A stretch of 64,000 bases of DNA, taken from contig JAPPFH010000002.1 in assembly GCA_028875185.1 (NCBI GenBank), positions 1-64,000 of the forward strand, read 5' to 3'. Positions 1-9,881 of the stretch are shown one piece after another; within the stretch, counting starts at the first letter, position 1, and the number at the start of each line of letters is the position of its first letter. The position numbers and the translations under genes are program-made. The DNA is from Chloroflexota bacterium (GTDB lineage Bacteria > Chloroflexota > Anaerolineae > Aggregatilineales > Phototrophicaceae). The notes below the pieces were generated by a model. That model had not been told where the DNA came from, made no database searches, and saw only the letters and a program-made list of their open reading frames with translations.

Positions 1-25
1 TTGGGGGAGGGATTTAGGGTGGGGG
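1..25. repeat. G-rich dispersed repeat, end fragment at window edge
   Basis: Four G-tracts (five, three, three and five G) are separated by A, ATTTA and T. The same pattern, with slightly longer middle tracts, recurs at 4272-4294. Such a run can fold as an intramolecular G-quadruplex. It lies about 85 bases beyond the aconitase stop codon. The rest of the element is probably outside the window. Confidence 0.6.
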
Positions 26-110
26 AAACGAGGGATATATCAACACATTCACCATACCCGCAGAGCGCGCCCGCTTGAGCGCGCCCGCCAAAATTGCGCC
101 CGCAAGACGG

Positions 111-2816
111 CTATTGCGCAATGAAGTTGCGCAAGACCGTATGCAGGATGCCACCGTTGCGATAATAGTCGACCTCAACCGGCGTATCGAGGCGAACGGT
201 CACGTCGAACTGAGTCGCCTCGCCGGCTTCGTCAGTTGCCGTCACCGTCAGCGTATCCATTGGCTGGACATCATCGTTGACCGGAATATCGAAAGTTTCG
301 TGACCGCTCAAACCCAGCGATGTGTATGATTCGCCATCAGCGAATGTCAACGGCAGCACACCCATCATCACCAGATTGCTGCGGTGAATCCGCTCGATAC
401 TCTCCGCGATGACCGCTTTGACGCCGAGCAGCAGGGCGCCTTTCGCCGCCCAATCGCGCGATGAACCCATGCCGTAATCTTTGCCCGCGAGGACGATCAA
501 CGGCGAGCCATCTTCCTGATATCTAAGCGCCGCATCGTAAATCGGCATCTCTTCCATCGTTGGCAGATAAAGGGTGACGCCGCCTTCGCTGCCCGGCGCC
601 AGCAGATTCCGCAGGCGCACATTGGCGAAGGTGCCGCGCGTCATCACCCGGTCGTTGCCGCGGCGCGAGCCGAAGCTATTGAAGTATTGCGGGCTGACAT
701 CGCGCTCGAGCAAATATTGCCCCGCTGGACCGTTGATCGCGATGGCGCCGGCCGGGGAAATGTGATCGGTCGTCACCGAATCGCCGCCTTTCACCATGAC
801 GCGCGCGCCCAGTATCGCTGATATTGGCGGCGCGCTTTCTGGCAGGTCAATGAAGAATGGCGGCTCCTGAATATAGGTGCTTCCCTCACTCCATTCGTAG
901 ACCGGCTCGTCGGTGCTGGGGATGTCGTTCCATTGGGAATTGCCATCATATACGTTGCCATACTGTTCGAGGTACATGCTGGCATCGAGACTGTTCTGCA
1001 CCGTCTCGACAATTTCTTGCTGGCTGGGCCAGATGTCCCGCAAGTAGACATCCGCGCCCGCGGCGTCTGTCGCGATCGGTTCCCGCTCGAGGTCAATGTC
1101 GACAGTGCCCGCCAGCGCGTAAGCCACGACCAGGGGCGGCGACGCCAGGAAGTTCGCGCGCACATCGGGTCCGATGCGGCCGCCAAAATTGCGATTGCCG
1201 CTCAGCACCGAGGCGGCCACGATATCAGCATCGTAGATCGCCTCGCGCACCGGCTCGGGCAGGGGACCGCTGTTGCCGATGCACGTGGTGCAGCCATAAC
1301 CGACAGTGTGGAAACCCAAGGCTTCCAAATGCGGTGTCAAACCGGCGCGGTCGAGATATTCCGTCACGACTTTGGAACCCGGCGCCAGGCTGGTTTTGAC
1401 ATATGATTTGCGCGTCAAGCCACGCTCGTTGGCTTTCTTCGCCAGCAAGCCAGCAGCCACCATGACCGACGGATTGCTCGTGTTGGTGCATGAGGTGATG
1501 GCGGCGATCACCACCGACCCATGTGAAATCACGGCGCTGTCTCCATTGGCGCGGACCTGGCCAATTGCCCCCAGCTGTTCATCGGCGAGCGCGAATCCCT
1601 GTGGACCCAGCGGCGCGGTTAAAGTCTGATGGAATGTCGGTTTGAGCTCGCGCACCAGGATGCGGTCCTGGGGCCGCAAAGGACCGGCGACGCTCGGCTC
1701 GACTAAACTCAAGTCCAATTCCAACACATCGTTGAAATCAGGATCTTCGGTAATATCGCTGCGGTACAAGCCCTGTTCCTTGCAATAGGCTTCCACCAAG
1801 TTTACCTGTTCATGATCGCGGCCGGTGCGGCGCAGATAGCTCAGCACTTCATCATCGACCGGGAAGAAGCCGATGGTCGCGCCGTATTCCGGCGCCATGT
1901 TGGCGATGGTGGCGCGATCAGGCAAGGTCATGCTGCTCAATCCAGGTCCGTAAAACTCGACGAATTTGCCCACGACGCCTTTTTCGCGCAGCATCTGCGT
2001 GACAACCAGAACAAGATCGGTGGCTGTGGCGCCCTCGGGCAATTGCCCCAAAAGCTTGAAGCCAACGACCTCCGGCATCAGCATGTAAATCGGCTGACCA
2101 AGCATCGCCGCCTCAGCCTCGATGCCGCCAACGCCCCAGCCGAGCACGCCCAGCCCGTTGATCATCGTCGTGTGGCTGTCCGTCCCCACAAGTGTATCGG
2201 GCAGCGCCACATAGCCATCACCCAGCGGATCGTCATAAAGTTGCACAACCTTGGCCAGATATTCAAGATTAACCTGATGCACGATGCCAGTCGCCGGCGG
2301 CACAACTTTGAGATTCTCGAAGGCTTTCTGCCCCCAGTGCAAGAACTCGTAGCGCTCGCGGTTGCGCACGAATTCCATCTCGGCATTGCGCGCGATCGCG
2401 TCCGCGCGGCCGAAGACATCAACCTGCACCGAGTGATCGATCACCAGATCAACGGGCACCTTGGGATTTATCTTCTGCGGATCGCCGCCTATGCGCGCCA
2501 TCGCGCTGCGCAGCGCCGCCAGATCGACCAGAGAGGGTACGCCGGTGAAGTCCTGCAAAATGACGCGCGCCGGGCTGAACGGGATCTCAACAGCGCGGTA
2601 ATTTCGCGCGTCCCAGGATGCCAGATTCTGTACGTCTTCGGGATGAAAGTGGTGGCCGTCCTGATTGCGCAAGGCGTTTTCCAGCAGGATCTTGATGCTG
2701 AACGGCAGCCTGTCAATGCGGCCGACGCCTTGCGCGGCGAGCTCGCTAAGCCGGTATATGACTGCCTTCTTGCCGCCTGCGCTGATTGATCCGCGCGTCC
2801 CGAAATAGTCGCCCAT
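111..2816 (-). CDS. acnA: aconitate hydratase (AcnA type)
   Basis: This 901-residue protein interconverts citrate and isocitrate in the TCA cycle in the cytoplasm. The length is normal for the AcnA/IRP1 type. The three cysteines that ligate the 4Fe-4S cluster are visible: one in [13 protein letters not shown] (about residue 440) and two in [13 protein letters not shown] (about 505-515). The C-terminal swivel domain contains [10 protein letters not shown]. The start ATG follows a GGAAAGGA ribosome site. A promoter-like pair lies about 90 bases upstream at 2909-2938. It stands alone, with the divergent dsbA-like gene on the other side. The smaller HacA/HacB pair at 47 kb is a separate aconitase-family enzyme for lysine synthesis. 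Confidence 0.97.
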   Translation of the reverse strand: MGDYFGTRGSISAGGKKAVIYRLSELAAQGVGRIDRLPFSIKILLENALRNQDGHHFHPEDVQNLASWDARNYRAVEIPFSPARVILQDFTGVPSLVDLAALRSAMARIGGDPQKINPKVPVDLVIDHSVQVDVFGRADAIARNAEMEFVRNRERYEFLHWGQKAFENLKVVPPATGIVHQVNLEYLAKVVQLYDDPLGDGYVALPDTLVGTDSHTTMINGLGVLGWGVGGIEAEAAMLGQPIYMLMPEVVGFKLLGQLPEGATATDLVLVVTQMLREKGVVGKFVEFYGPGLSSMTLPDRATIANMAPEYGATIGFFPVDDEVLSYLRRTGRDHEQVNLVEAYCKEQGLYRSDITEDPDFNDVLELDLSLVEPSVAGPLRPQDRILVRELKPTFHQTLTAPLGPQGFALADEQLGAIGQVRANGDSAVISHGSVVIAAITSCTNTSNPSVMVAAGLLAKKANERGLTRKSYVKTSLAPGSKVVTEYLDRAGLTPHLEALGFHTVGYGCTTCIGNSGPLPEPVREAIYDADIVAASVLSGNRNFGGRIGPDVRANFLASPPLVVAYALAGTVDIDLEREPIATDAAGADVYLRDIWPSQQEIVETVQNSLDASMYLEQYGNVYDGNSQWNDIPSTDEPVYEWSEGSTYIQEPPFFIDLPESAPPISAILGARVMVKGGDSVTTDHISPAGAIAINGPAGQYLLERDVSPQYFNSFGSRRGNDRVMTRGTFANVRLRNLLAPGSEGGVTLYLPTMEEMPIYDAALRYQEDGSPLIVLAGKDYGMGSSRDWAAKGALLLGVKAVIAESIERIHRSNLVMMGVLPLTFADGESYTSLGLSGHETFDIPVNDDVQPMDTLTVTATDEAGEATQFDVTVRLDTPVEVDYYRNGGILHTVLRNFIAQ

Positions 2817-2908
2817 AGGTCCTTTCCTTTTGCGGCGTCAAACACTCGAAGCGAAACGATCGACGCCCGCTGATTCGCTCTTTGGAAGATACGAATTGAA
2901 CAAGCCGC

Positions 2909-2938
2909 ATTCTACCAGACAATGCCTGCGGTTGTCAG
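2909..2938 (-). promoter_or_regulatory. candidate sigma-70-type promoter of acnA
   Basis: On the minus strand a -35-like CTGACA (2938-2933) and a -10-like TAGAAT (2914-2909) are 18 bases apart, each matching five of six consensus bases. Transcription from here would leave an 85-base leader before the acnA start. Predicted by eye only. Confidence 0.45.
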
Positions 2939-3006
2939 CGTAAGTCGCGCCTCGGGCAGTTTTAGCGGCGCAGCCAAGGGCTAAAGCGGGGCAAGCGCCA
3001 CGCAAC

Positions 3007-3035
3007 TTGTCATTGTACAAAACCGACCCTGTAAA
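3007..3035 (+). promoter_or_regulatory. candidate promoter of the DsbA-like gene
   Basis: TTGTCA (3007-3012) and TGTAAA (3030-3035) are separated by 17 bases, about 60 bases before the ATG at 3094. The -35 matches five of six consensus bases; the -10 is weaker. Confidence 0.35.
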
Positions 3036-3093
3036 GTAGACTTGCCGCATTTGCAAATCAAATGACCAAGCGCAATCCAACAGGTAAGGACAT

Positions 3094-4020
3094 ATGGCAA
3101 AGAAGAGCCGCACACGCGAAGCGAGGCAGCGTCGTCAAAAGCAGCGGCGTCAGAATCAGCGATTGCTTGTCCTTGCGCTGATAGTCGCGGTTGCGGTTGT
3201 AGGCATCGCCGTCGTTGTCGTCTCCAACCAGCCGGTGGAAGCCTTCGTCGCGGGCGAGTTGTCTAACCGCTATGATGGCATCGAACGCAGCGCATCGCCC
3301 GAAGGTTACCCTCGATTGGGGGTGGCGAACGCGCCGGTGACAATGGAAGAATATGCCAGTTTCGCCTGCCCGGGCTGTGAGTCTTTTCACAATGACAGCT
3401 TCGATGCCGTGCTTGAACGGGTGAAAGCGGGGCAGGTGCTTTTCACCTATGTGCCGCTCAATACGGGCTCGATTCCAAATGCGCCTGGCGCTTCCCGCGC
3501 CGCCCTTTGCGCTGGACAGCAAGGACTGTTCTGGGAGATGCACGATGTGCTCTTCGACTGGCAGACGCGCTACGGCAATACAGCTTTCTCGCAGAATCGG
3601 CTCTTGACCGGCGTCGAGCGGCTCGGTCTAAACAGCGACGCCTTCACGGCTTGTTTCAACTCGGCGGCAATCAACCGAATGCTCGATGCTGCCGCCAATG
3701 AAGGCGTATCCACGACGCCGACGATACGCGTGAATGGGGTTACGGTGGCCGCGAGCCAGGCTGAGTCCATTCCCGCGGCGGGCACGATTCTTCAGGCGAT
3801 CGACGACGCCACCCCGGATGGCTGGGGGCAGACGAGCGCGCCGACGCCCACGACGCTGCCCGCCGACGACTCGCCAACAGCAAGCCCTACAGCAGACGAT
3901 AATGCCGCGGCCGCTGTCGATGCTCAACATACCGCTGCCGTCACTCCTGCGGTGGCGGCGACGGCAACCGAAGAGCAGGCGGCCTCAACGCTTGCGCCAG
4001 AGGCAACCGCGACCCAGTAA
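3094..4020 (+). CDS. membrane-anchored DsbA-family thioredoxin-fold protein
   Basis: The 308-residue protein has a basic N-terminus rich in K, R and Q, one membrane segment at about residues 25-45, and an extracytoplasmic thioredoxin fold of the DsbA/DsbG (thioredoxin_4) type. The redox motif CPGC lies in EEYASFACPGCESFHND (about residues 85-100). The cis-proline loop is in GVSTTPTIRVNG. The last 65 residues are a low-complexity A/T/P tail, probably disordered. It likely oxidises or isomerises disulfides in exported proteins. Redox proteins at 21-23 kb (CcdA/TlpA) could supply or remove electrons, but that link is inference. An AGGTAAGGA ribosome site precedes the ATG. Confidence 0.88.
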   Translation: MAKKSRTREARQRRQKQRRQNQRLLVLALIVAVAVVGIAVVVVSNQPVEAFVAGELSNRYDGIERSASPEGYPRLGVANAPVTMEEYASFACPGCESFHNDSFDAVLERVKAGQVLFTYVPLNTGSIPNAPGASRAALCAGQQGLFWEMHDVLFDWQTRYGNTAFSQNRLLTGVERLGLNSDAFTACFNSAAINRMLDAAANEGVSTTPTIRVNGVTVAASQAESIPAAGTILQAIDDATPDGWGQTSAPTPTTLPADDSPTASPTADDNAAAAVDAQHTAAVTPAVAATATEEQAASTLAPEATATQ

Positions 4021-4129
4021 CTTGCTCAAGGGCTTCTCAGAATTTCCAAGTAAGTAACGAGAAGGATTGCGGCATAGAAGAAATACTCAAAATAATTGAG
4101 AAGTTGTAAGGCTTGTCCGGTACTCGACG

Positions 4130-4297
4130 TTGGGCGCGCATTGCTGCCCCCATCCCCGAAGGTCTATGTCTACGTGACCCGGCCCCTTGCCGTAGTGCAG
4201 TGTCTACGCGCACCCCACAAGGAGGGAAGGGGAGTTTTCCAGCGTCTTCGCGCATTTTGCCCCCTCTTCATGGGGGAGGGGTTTGGGGTGGGGGTAT
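4130..4297. repeat. GC-rich dispersed repeat with quadruplex-type G-tracts
   Basis: This is non-coding, low-complexity sequence after the DsbA-like gene. It contains C-rich and G-rich blocks and ends with four G-tracts (4272-4276, 4278-4281, 4285-4288, 4290-4294) separated by A, TTT and T. The block CCCCTC at 4262-4267 can pair with GAGGGG at 4276-4281. The G-tract pattern matches the fragment at 1-25. The right end overlaps the last codons and the stop of the HIT gene. It resembles the short dispersed repeats found between genes in many environmental Chloroflexota. The remaining sequence at 4021-4130 shows only a weak CTTCTCA/TGAGAAG inverted repeat. Confidence 0.55.
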
Positions 4298-4639
4298 GCG
4301 CGCAAGCATTGGTCCCAGGCTGCGGCCGCCCACCAGATGCATATGCAGGTGGAAAACTTCTTGGCCGCCATGCTTATTGCAATTGACGATCAAGCGATAG
4401 CCGTCCTGCGCGATGCCTTCATCACGCGCGATCTTCGCCGCTGCCGTGAAAAGACGCCCTAATGCGGCTTCGTCCGCCGCCGCGACATCGTTGGCTGTGG
4501 CGATCTCCGCCTTGGGAATGATCAAAATGTGGACTGGCGCCGATGGGGCGATATCGCGAAAAGCCAAGACGAGCTCGTCTTCGTATACAATATCAGCCGG
4601 GATTTCTTTGGCGATTATTTTCGAGAATATCGTGCTCAT
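4268..4639 (-). CDS. HIT-family nucleotide hydrolase (HINT-like)
   Basis: At 123 residues this is a histidine-triad protein that probably hydrolyses purine nucleoside phosphoramidates or adenylates. The signature HLHMHLVGG (H-x-H-x-H) is present near residue 98, and the N-terminus [21 protein letters not shown] is typical of HinT. Residues 108-123 (roughly [12 protein letters not shown]) are translated from the G-rich repeat, which also supplies the stop codon. The normal C-terminus has therefore probably been replaced or extended. Its start has a strong AAGGAGG site nine bases upstream. It lies 34 bases downstream of fabG on the same strand, so the two are probably co-transcribed. Confidence 0.93.
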   Translation of the reverse strand: MSTIFSKIIAKEIPADIVYEDELVLAFRDIAPSAPVHILIIPKAEIATANDVAAADEAALGRLFTAAAKIARDEGIAQDGYRLIVNCNKHGGQEVFHLHMHLVGGRSLGPMLARIPPPQTPPP

Positions 4640-4673
4640 AGCCTGTGCCTCCTTATTGATCGACGCCGCGTTC

Positions 4674-5423
4674 TTACATCACCATACCGCCGTCGACAAC
4701 CAGTGTCTGACCGGTGATGTAGGCGGCCTCGTCTGACGCGAGAAACGCGACCGCTTTGGCAATATCCTTTGGCGTGCCCATGCGGCCCAGCGGAATCGCT
4801 TCTATCGCCTTTTCGCGGATATCGTCGCCTAGGTCCGCCGTCATCTCGGTATCGACGAATCCCGGCGCCAAGGCATTGACGCGAATGCTCCGCGCGGCCA
4901 CTTCTTTAGCCAGCGATTTCGTCAGCCCGATGATGCCGGCTTTGCTGGCGGCATAATTCGTCTGCCCGCCGTTGCCGGCTATACCGACAACGCTGGTGAT
5001 GTTGATGATGCTGCCGCTGCGTTTGCGCATCATCGCGCGTGCGGCGGATTTGCAGCAAAGCCAGCAGCTGCGCAGATTAGTTTCGATGACATCGTCAAAA
5101 TCAGCCGGCTTCATCATCATGATGATATTGTCGCGCGTCACGCCAGCATTGTTGACCAGTATATCGATTGTGCCGTACTCGGCGATTATAGCCTTGAACA
5201 TGGCGGCGACTTGCTGCTCGTCGCTGACGTCAGCCGGCATATTCCTGGCTGTGCCGCCGGCCGCTTCTATCTGCGCGACAAGATTCTCGGCGGCGGCGGC
5301 GCTGCGGTTGTAATTGACGATCACGGTCGCGCCGCGCCCGGCCAATTCAAGACATATCGCGCGCCCGATGCCCCGTCCTCCGCCGGTGACGAGCGCGATC
5401 TTGCCGCTGAGATTGGATGTCAT
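4674..5423 (-). CDS. fabG: 3-oxoacyl-[acyl-carrier-protein] reductase
   Basis: This 249-residue short-chain dehydrogenase reduces 3-oxoacyl-ACP with NADPH in fatty acid elongation. The cofactor motif [10 protein letters not shown] (about 14-23), NNAG at about 91-94, and the catalytic Ser (ITSVVG), Tyr and Lys (YAASKAG) are all present. The C-terminus [14 protein letters not shown] is characteristic of FabG. A GGGAGA ribosome site precedes the ATG. It is followed by the HIT gene. The other fatty acid gene in the window, fabD, is 53 kb away, so this copy is not in a fab cluster. Related SDRs such as PhaB cannot be excluded from sequence alone. Confidence 0.92.
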   Translation of the reverse strand: MTSNLSGKIALVTGGGRGIGRAICLELAGRGATVIVNYNRSAAAAENLVAQIEAAGGTARNMPADVSDEQQVAAMFKAIIAEYGTIDILVNNAGVTRDNIIMMMKPADFDDVIETNLRSCWLCCKSAARAMMRKRSGSIINITSVVGIAGNGGQTNYAASKAGIIGLTKSLAKEVAARSIRVNALAPGFVDTEMTADLGDDIREKAIEAIPLGRMGTPKDIAKAVAFLASDEAAYITGQTLVVDGGMVM

Positions 5424-5482
5424 GTGTGTCTCCCTATCAATGGCGCTTTCGCCGTCAATATAATAGCGGTGAGCATTTATCG

Positions 5483-7087
5483 CTATGGTCGGCCGCCTAC
5501 CCAGCCGATCAGCTCGACTTGGCCACGCAAATCGCGCGTTAGACTGGTAGCGCCAAATCCGTTGAAGCTGGCGAGGTAAATGTCGTTGCGCCCGTCCACT
5601 GACGGATTGACACCGGTGAAAGCGATGTACTGCCCATCAGGCGAGAATTGCGGATTGCACATGGTCGGCGGCGGGTTCCCGCTGGCGACATTGCCAAATC
5701 CCCGGTTTTTCACGCGGACACCGAATGGACATTGCCCGGCTGTACCGCCGATGGCGATTCTTTCACCATCACTTGACCAACCGGCGCTCATGCCAAAGCG
5801 CGGGAAGTTCAATTCGCTGTCGCGGCCGAGAAGCTGCCCAGACGCGCTAAGCAGGACAATCTCGTTTCGACGGTCCGCGAGCTGGACGACAACGCGATTT
5901 CCGTCAGGCGACCATGAATCGGAAAGGTAGCTCGCTTTGCCTGTGCCTCCGGCGAGTCGCACCTCGCGCGCTATTCCCGTCTCGATATCGGCTCGCCAGA
6001 TCCGCCGCTGCGGATTAACCAGATCAAAGGGACCGCCGCTGGCGAAAGTCAGCAGTGAATCGTCAATCCAGGTAGGCGGCTCGGAAACGACCTCATCCGA
6101 CAACTGCCAGGTTCGACCGCTGGCAATCTCGTAAATGTGTACCTGACCGCCTGTTGGCGGCGGCTTGGATACGGCATCGCAGAATCCCGGCTCTCCCGGT
6201 ATCCAGCTCGGGCAATCGGCTCGATCCGATACAAATGCGATGTGACGACCACCAGGCGACCATCGCGGCCACAAATCATAAGAACCTTGCTGGCTGATAT
6301 TCAACGGCGGCGAACCGTCTTTGTTCACCAGAAAAATGTCAATGTCATATCCGGTCGCTACAGCAATCGCGAGCCGGCGCCCATCGGGAGACCAGTCCGG
6401 CGCCATGAAGTGCCCCCGCTGCACAAGCGGATTCGCGCCCGGCAGCAATCTGGCGCTGAATCCCGTTTCCAGATCCAGTAAATACAGACCGCTCGCGCGC
6501 GGATCGTCGTCGCTTTTGACATAAGCCAGCGCACTCCCCGGGCGAGCCACGAATACCTCCAAGCGCCGCGTCGATTGCAGTTCCAAGACCGGTATGCGCC
6601 GGCGCGACCCAGTCGGTGACACGAAGTAAACGGTTTGTACGCCGGTGAAGGGCTGCGCCGTCGCGATATTGGCGATTGTTTGGCGATTATTGGCGCTCGT
6701 GAAGGCGAGCATCGCGCTATCAACCCCATCAGCGACCGCCGACGGTATCTCCAACACATCCCAATTGTCGAAGACAAAACCAAAAACGGGAAGCGGCGTA
6801 ATCGACGGCGTAACGGTCGGAGAGGGCGTCGCGGATGGCGTCGCCGTAAAGGTGGCGGTTGCGCTGGCTGTTGGGCTTGGCGTCGAGCTGGGAATCGCTG
6901 TGGGCGAGGGAGTCGCGGTTGCTGCAGGCGTTTCGCTCGGCGCTTCGGTGGGGGAGGGCGTAACGGTTGGCAAACTCGTCGCCGTCGGAAAGGGCGTCGC
7001 CGTCGGCTGGCTCAAGGCGCTGCATGCGCACAGCAGCATCGCGATCGTCATCATGACGGCGCGTCGCTTAGCAGTTTTGGAGAACAT
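5483..7087 (-). CDS. TolB-like beta-propeller lipoprotein with Thr/Pro linker
   Basis: The protein has about 534 residues from the ATG at 7087. A GTG seven codons upstream at 7108 is the alternative start. A short hydrophobic signal with a lipobox-like LLCAC suggests a lipid-anchored surface protein. It is followed by about 75 residues made almost entirely of T, P, S and A, then PD40/WD40-like repeats of the TolB type. Examples are APDWSPDGRRLAIAV, YDLWPRWSPGGRHIAFVSD and SDSWSPDGNRVVVQL. The function is unknown. Such propellers usually bind proteins or polymers outside the cell. It lies 59 bases upstream of fabG on the same strand. Confidence 0.82.
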   Translation of the reverse strand: MFSKTAKRRAVMMTIAMLLCACSALSQPTATPFPTATSLPTVTPSPTEAPSETPAATATPSPTAIPSSTPSPTASATATFTATPSATPSPTVTPSITPLPVFGFVFDNWDVLEIPSAVADGVDSAMLAFTSANNRQTIANIATAQPFTGVQTVYFVSPTGSRRRIPVLELQSTRRLEVFVARPGSALAYVKSDDDPRASGLYLLDLETGFSARLLPGANPLVQRGHFMAPDWSPDGRRLAIAVATGYDIDIFLVNKDGSPPLNISQQGSYDLWPRWSPGGRHIAFVSDRADCPSWIPGEPGFCDAVSKPPPTGGQVHIYEIASGRTWQLSDEVVSEPPTWIDDSLLTFASGGPFDLVNPQRRIWRADIETGIAREVRLAGGTGKASYLSDSWSPDGNRVVVQLADRRNEIVLLSASGQLLGRDSELNFPRFGMSAGWSSDGERIAIGGTAGQCPFGVRVKNRGFGNVASGNPPPTMCNPQFSPDGQYIAFTGVNPSVDGRNDIYLASFNGFGATSLTRDLRGQVELIGWVGGRP

Positions 7088-7201
7088 AGTCAGAAATGAG
7101 GCTAACACAGAACATCAACTGATGCGCGAAAATGAATGCTCACTGCGCGGGCGGCTCTAGTGCTTAACACGTCGCTACATCATCTTGCGTCTCAAGCGCT
7201 C

Positions 7202-9646
7202 TCAGTCATCGCTGGAATCGCGTCCCTCATCCGCCGACCTTCGCTTATCGGCATCGATTTCACGTTTCCTGATTTCGGGCGGCGCAAGCAAAATCCAATC
7301 CAAGACGTCGTTCATGTCCTCGACGAAGGTGATTGAGACATCACGCCTCGCCGGCTTGGGCAGGTCGTGCAGATCCTTGCGGTTATCACTCGGCAGGATA
7401 ATCTTTGGGATCTTGCGGCGGCGAGCCGCCAGCACCTTTTCCACCACACCGCCTACCGGCAAGATATGTCCTCGCAAGGTGATTTCACCGGTCATCGCGT
7501 AGGCGGCGCGCGCCGGGCGCTCGGTATATGCCGAGATTAGCGCGGTCGCCAGTGTCACCCCGGCCGATGGACCGTCCTTTGGCACCGCGCCCTCCGGCAT
7601 GTGCACGTGAATATCATAATTGTCAAAGTCATCGGCGGGCAGGTCAAACTCATTTGCCCGTCCTCGCAGATAGCTCAGGGCGATATGCGCCGACTCTTGC
7701 AGCACATCGCCTAGCAGTCCCGTAAGCATGAGGTTGCCTTTGCCAGGCGCCAGCGACACTTCGACCGTCTGTATCTCGCCGCCATTTGGCGTCCAGACCA
7801 AGCCGCTGACGATACCGACCGCGTCTTTGCGATTGACCTTGGAAGCGAGCATCTGTGGCGGACCGAGGTGCTTGTCAATTGTGGCGGGGGTTATGCGCCG
7901 TGGAAAGCCGCGATCCGAGGCGACCAGCCGCGCGATTCGGCGACACATCCGCGCGATCTCGCGCTCGAGGCTGCGAACGCCGCTTTCATAGGTATAGCGC
8001 CGGATGATGTGCTGCAGCGCCGCGACCGAGAATCGGATGCCGCCATCGCTGATTCCGTTTGCTTCCAACTGCTTGGGCAGCAAGAACCGGCGCGCGATTT
8101 CAATTTTCTCTTCTTCTGAATATCCCTTGAATTCGATGACCTCAAGGCGGTCTTCCAGCGCTTCCGGAATCGAATACAGATCGTTCGCGGTGGTGATAAA
8201 AGTGACCTTGGACAAATCGTAAGGCACTTCCAAATAATGATCGACGAAGTTGATGTTCTGCTCTGGATCGAGCACTTCGAGCAGCGCCGATGCGGGATCG
8301 CCGCGAAAGTCCGCGCTCATCTTGTCGATTTCATCCAGCATAAAGACCGGATTCACCGTTTCCGCGCGTTCCATTTGCTGCAGAATACGGCCCGGCATGG
8401 AGCCGATATAGGTGCGGCGGTGACCGCGGATTTCCGCCTCATCGCGCACGCCTCCCAGGCTGATGCGCAGAAACTTGCAGCCGAGCGAATCCGATATGCT
8501 CTTGCCCAATGAGGTCTTGCCGACGCCGGGCGGCCCAACGAAGCACAGAATCGGGCTCTTCATTTTGTCCTTCGCCAGCTTGCGCACGGCGATGTGCTCG
8601 ATGATTCGCGCTTTAACCTTGGACAGCCCGTAGTGGGCGCGATCGAGAATGTCCTCGGCGTTTTGCAAGTCGAGGTTTTCTTCGCTGAGGATGTTCCAAG
8701 GAAGCGTCAACAGACGATCAAGGTAGGTGTGAATTACGCCTGACTCTGGCGACATCGGCGGTATGACACCCAGACGCGAAACTTCTTTCATCGCCTTCTC
8801 GCGCGCGTCATCCGGCAGATCGACCGCGCGAATACGTTCAGACAGCTCGCGCATCTCTTGCTGGAATACATCGCCATCGCCCAACTCCTGCTGGATGACG
8901 CGGACTTGCTCGCGCAAATACATCTCGCGCTGATTGGCGGCGATCTCATCTTGCAGGCGCGTATGAATCTCATCGTGAATCTCATGGTCGCTCAGGTCGG
9001 AGGCGAGCAGGACCGCGAGCAGCTCCAGACGTTTGGCGATGTCATCAAGCTCGAGCAATTGCTGTGAATCATCCGGCGTCAGCGGCAGAATCGAAGCCAG
9101 CGAGTCGCATAGCCGCTCCGGATCTTCTAGCGCCAAGATATACTTGATTATACTTTCCGGCAAAGCCTCATTATATTGGCTGCTGTGTTTGAAGACTTCC
9201 TTAAGCGCTGTCGCCAAAGCGTCCAGCGTCTCAGGAGCGCACTCTTCCCCAATTAGGGCGCAGGCTTTGGCAATTGGGTAATCGCCCAACTGGCGGACCT
9301 CAAGAATTCGTACTCGCCGTCTGCCTTGCGCCAGCAGTTGCATTTGATTGTTGGCATCCGAATTGGTTGTCCCGGGCGCAATTTCAGTACCAACGGCATG
9401 TATATTGTCAAATAGAGAGTCGCCAGTGGAATCGGCGCGGATTTTGCAGGCGATCAGCGTATTGCCAAAGTCGCGCGCAACAGCCGCTGCTTTGAGCTGC
9501 GCATCGGTGGTCAGCGGCACCAAGCTTAGTACGCTGGGAAAGACCACCTGGTTTGGAAGCGGCAGCAGGGGAAGCTCGAAGGCGCCGTCGGACATCTCCT
9601 CCGCATTCTCGATTCCGTCAAATTCTAATACCGCGTCGGCTGCCAA
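7202..9646 (-). CDS. lon: ATP-dependent Lon protease
   Basis: This 814-residue protein degrades damaged and regulatory proteins in the cytoplasm. It has an N-terminal LON substrate domain (about 25-215) and a coiled linker. The AAA+ module has Walker A GPPGVGKTS at about 369. The C-terminal serine protease domain carries PKDGPSAG (catalytic Ser near 694) and GGVVEKVLAA (catalytic Lys near 736). The called start is TTG, five bases after GGAAAG. An ATG 17 codons later (9595) is the alternative. The tail is acidic and Ser/Asp-rich. No HrcA (CIRCE) or HspR-like operator was seen upstream. Confidence 0.96.
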   Translation of the reverse strand: MAADAVLEFDGIENAEEMSDGAFELPLLPLPNQVVFPSVLSLVPLTTDAQLKAAAVARDFGNTLIACKIRADSTGDSLFDNIHAVGTEIAPGTTNSDANNQMQLLAQGRRRVRILEVRQLGDYPIAKACALIGEECAPETLDALATALKEVFKHSSQYNEALPESIIKYILALEDPERLCDSLASILPLTPDDSQQLLELDDIAKRLELLAVLLASDLSDHEIHDEIHTRLQDEIAANQREMYLREQVRVIQQELGDGDVFQQEMRELSERIRAVDLPDDAREKAMKEVSRLGVIPPMSPESGVIHTYLDRLLTLPWNILSEENLDLQNAEDILDRAHYGLSKVKARIIEHIAVRKLAKDKMKSPILCFVGPPGVGKTSLGKSISDSLGCKFLRISLGGVRDEAEIRGHRRTYIGSMPGRILQQMERAETVNPVFMLDEIDKMSADFRGDPASALLEVLDPEQNINFVDHYLEVPYDLSKVTFITTANDLYSIPEALEDRLEVIEFKGYSEEEKIEIARRFLLPKQLEANGISDGGIRFSVAALQHIIRRYTYESGVRSLEREIARMCRRIARLVASDRGFPRRITPATIDKHLGPPQMLASKVNRKDAVGIVSGLVWTPNGGEIQTVEVSLAPGKGNLMLTGLLGDVLQESAHIALSYLRGRANEFDLPADDFDNYDIHVHMPEGAVPKDGPSAGVTLATALISAYTERPARAAYAMTGEITLRGHILPVGGVVEKVLAARRRKIPKIILPSDNRKDLHDLPKPARRDVSITFVEDMNDVLDWILLAPPEIRKREIDADKRRSADEGRDSSDD

Positions 9647-9730
9647 AGAAACTTTCCGTTTCTACAAAGCGTTTAAGGTCAGGGGCGTGCAAGTCTAGCG
9701 CAATTCCTCAACAAAGGTAAGACCCGTTGC

Positions 9731-9750
9731 TATAGCGCGGCATCGCTATA
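9731..9750. promoter_or_regulatory. inverted repeat in the lon/9882 divergent spacer
   Basis: TATAGCG and CGCTATA form perfect 7-base arms around a 6-base spacer. They lie between the divergent lon gene and the secreted-protein operon. This could be an operator, but no known regulator motif is recognised. Confidence 0.25.
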
Positions 9751-9881
9751 AACCCAGTGTATAGAGGAGCGCTGATCGGTCGCTGCAATCTCGGGCGCTG
9801 GTTGAGGCTGATATGGACTTGCTTGCATACGAGCCCGTCTGTAGACTTTAGTTGCCTTTGCATCGCACGGGAAAACTCCGG

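Noticed and set aside
1812-2789. 325-codon plus-strand frame inside acnA
   Set aside because: Antisense to the aconitase cluster-binding region and lacks any protein family signal.
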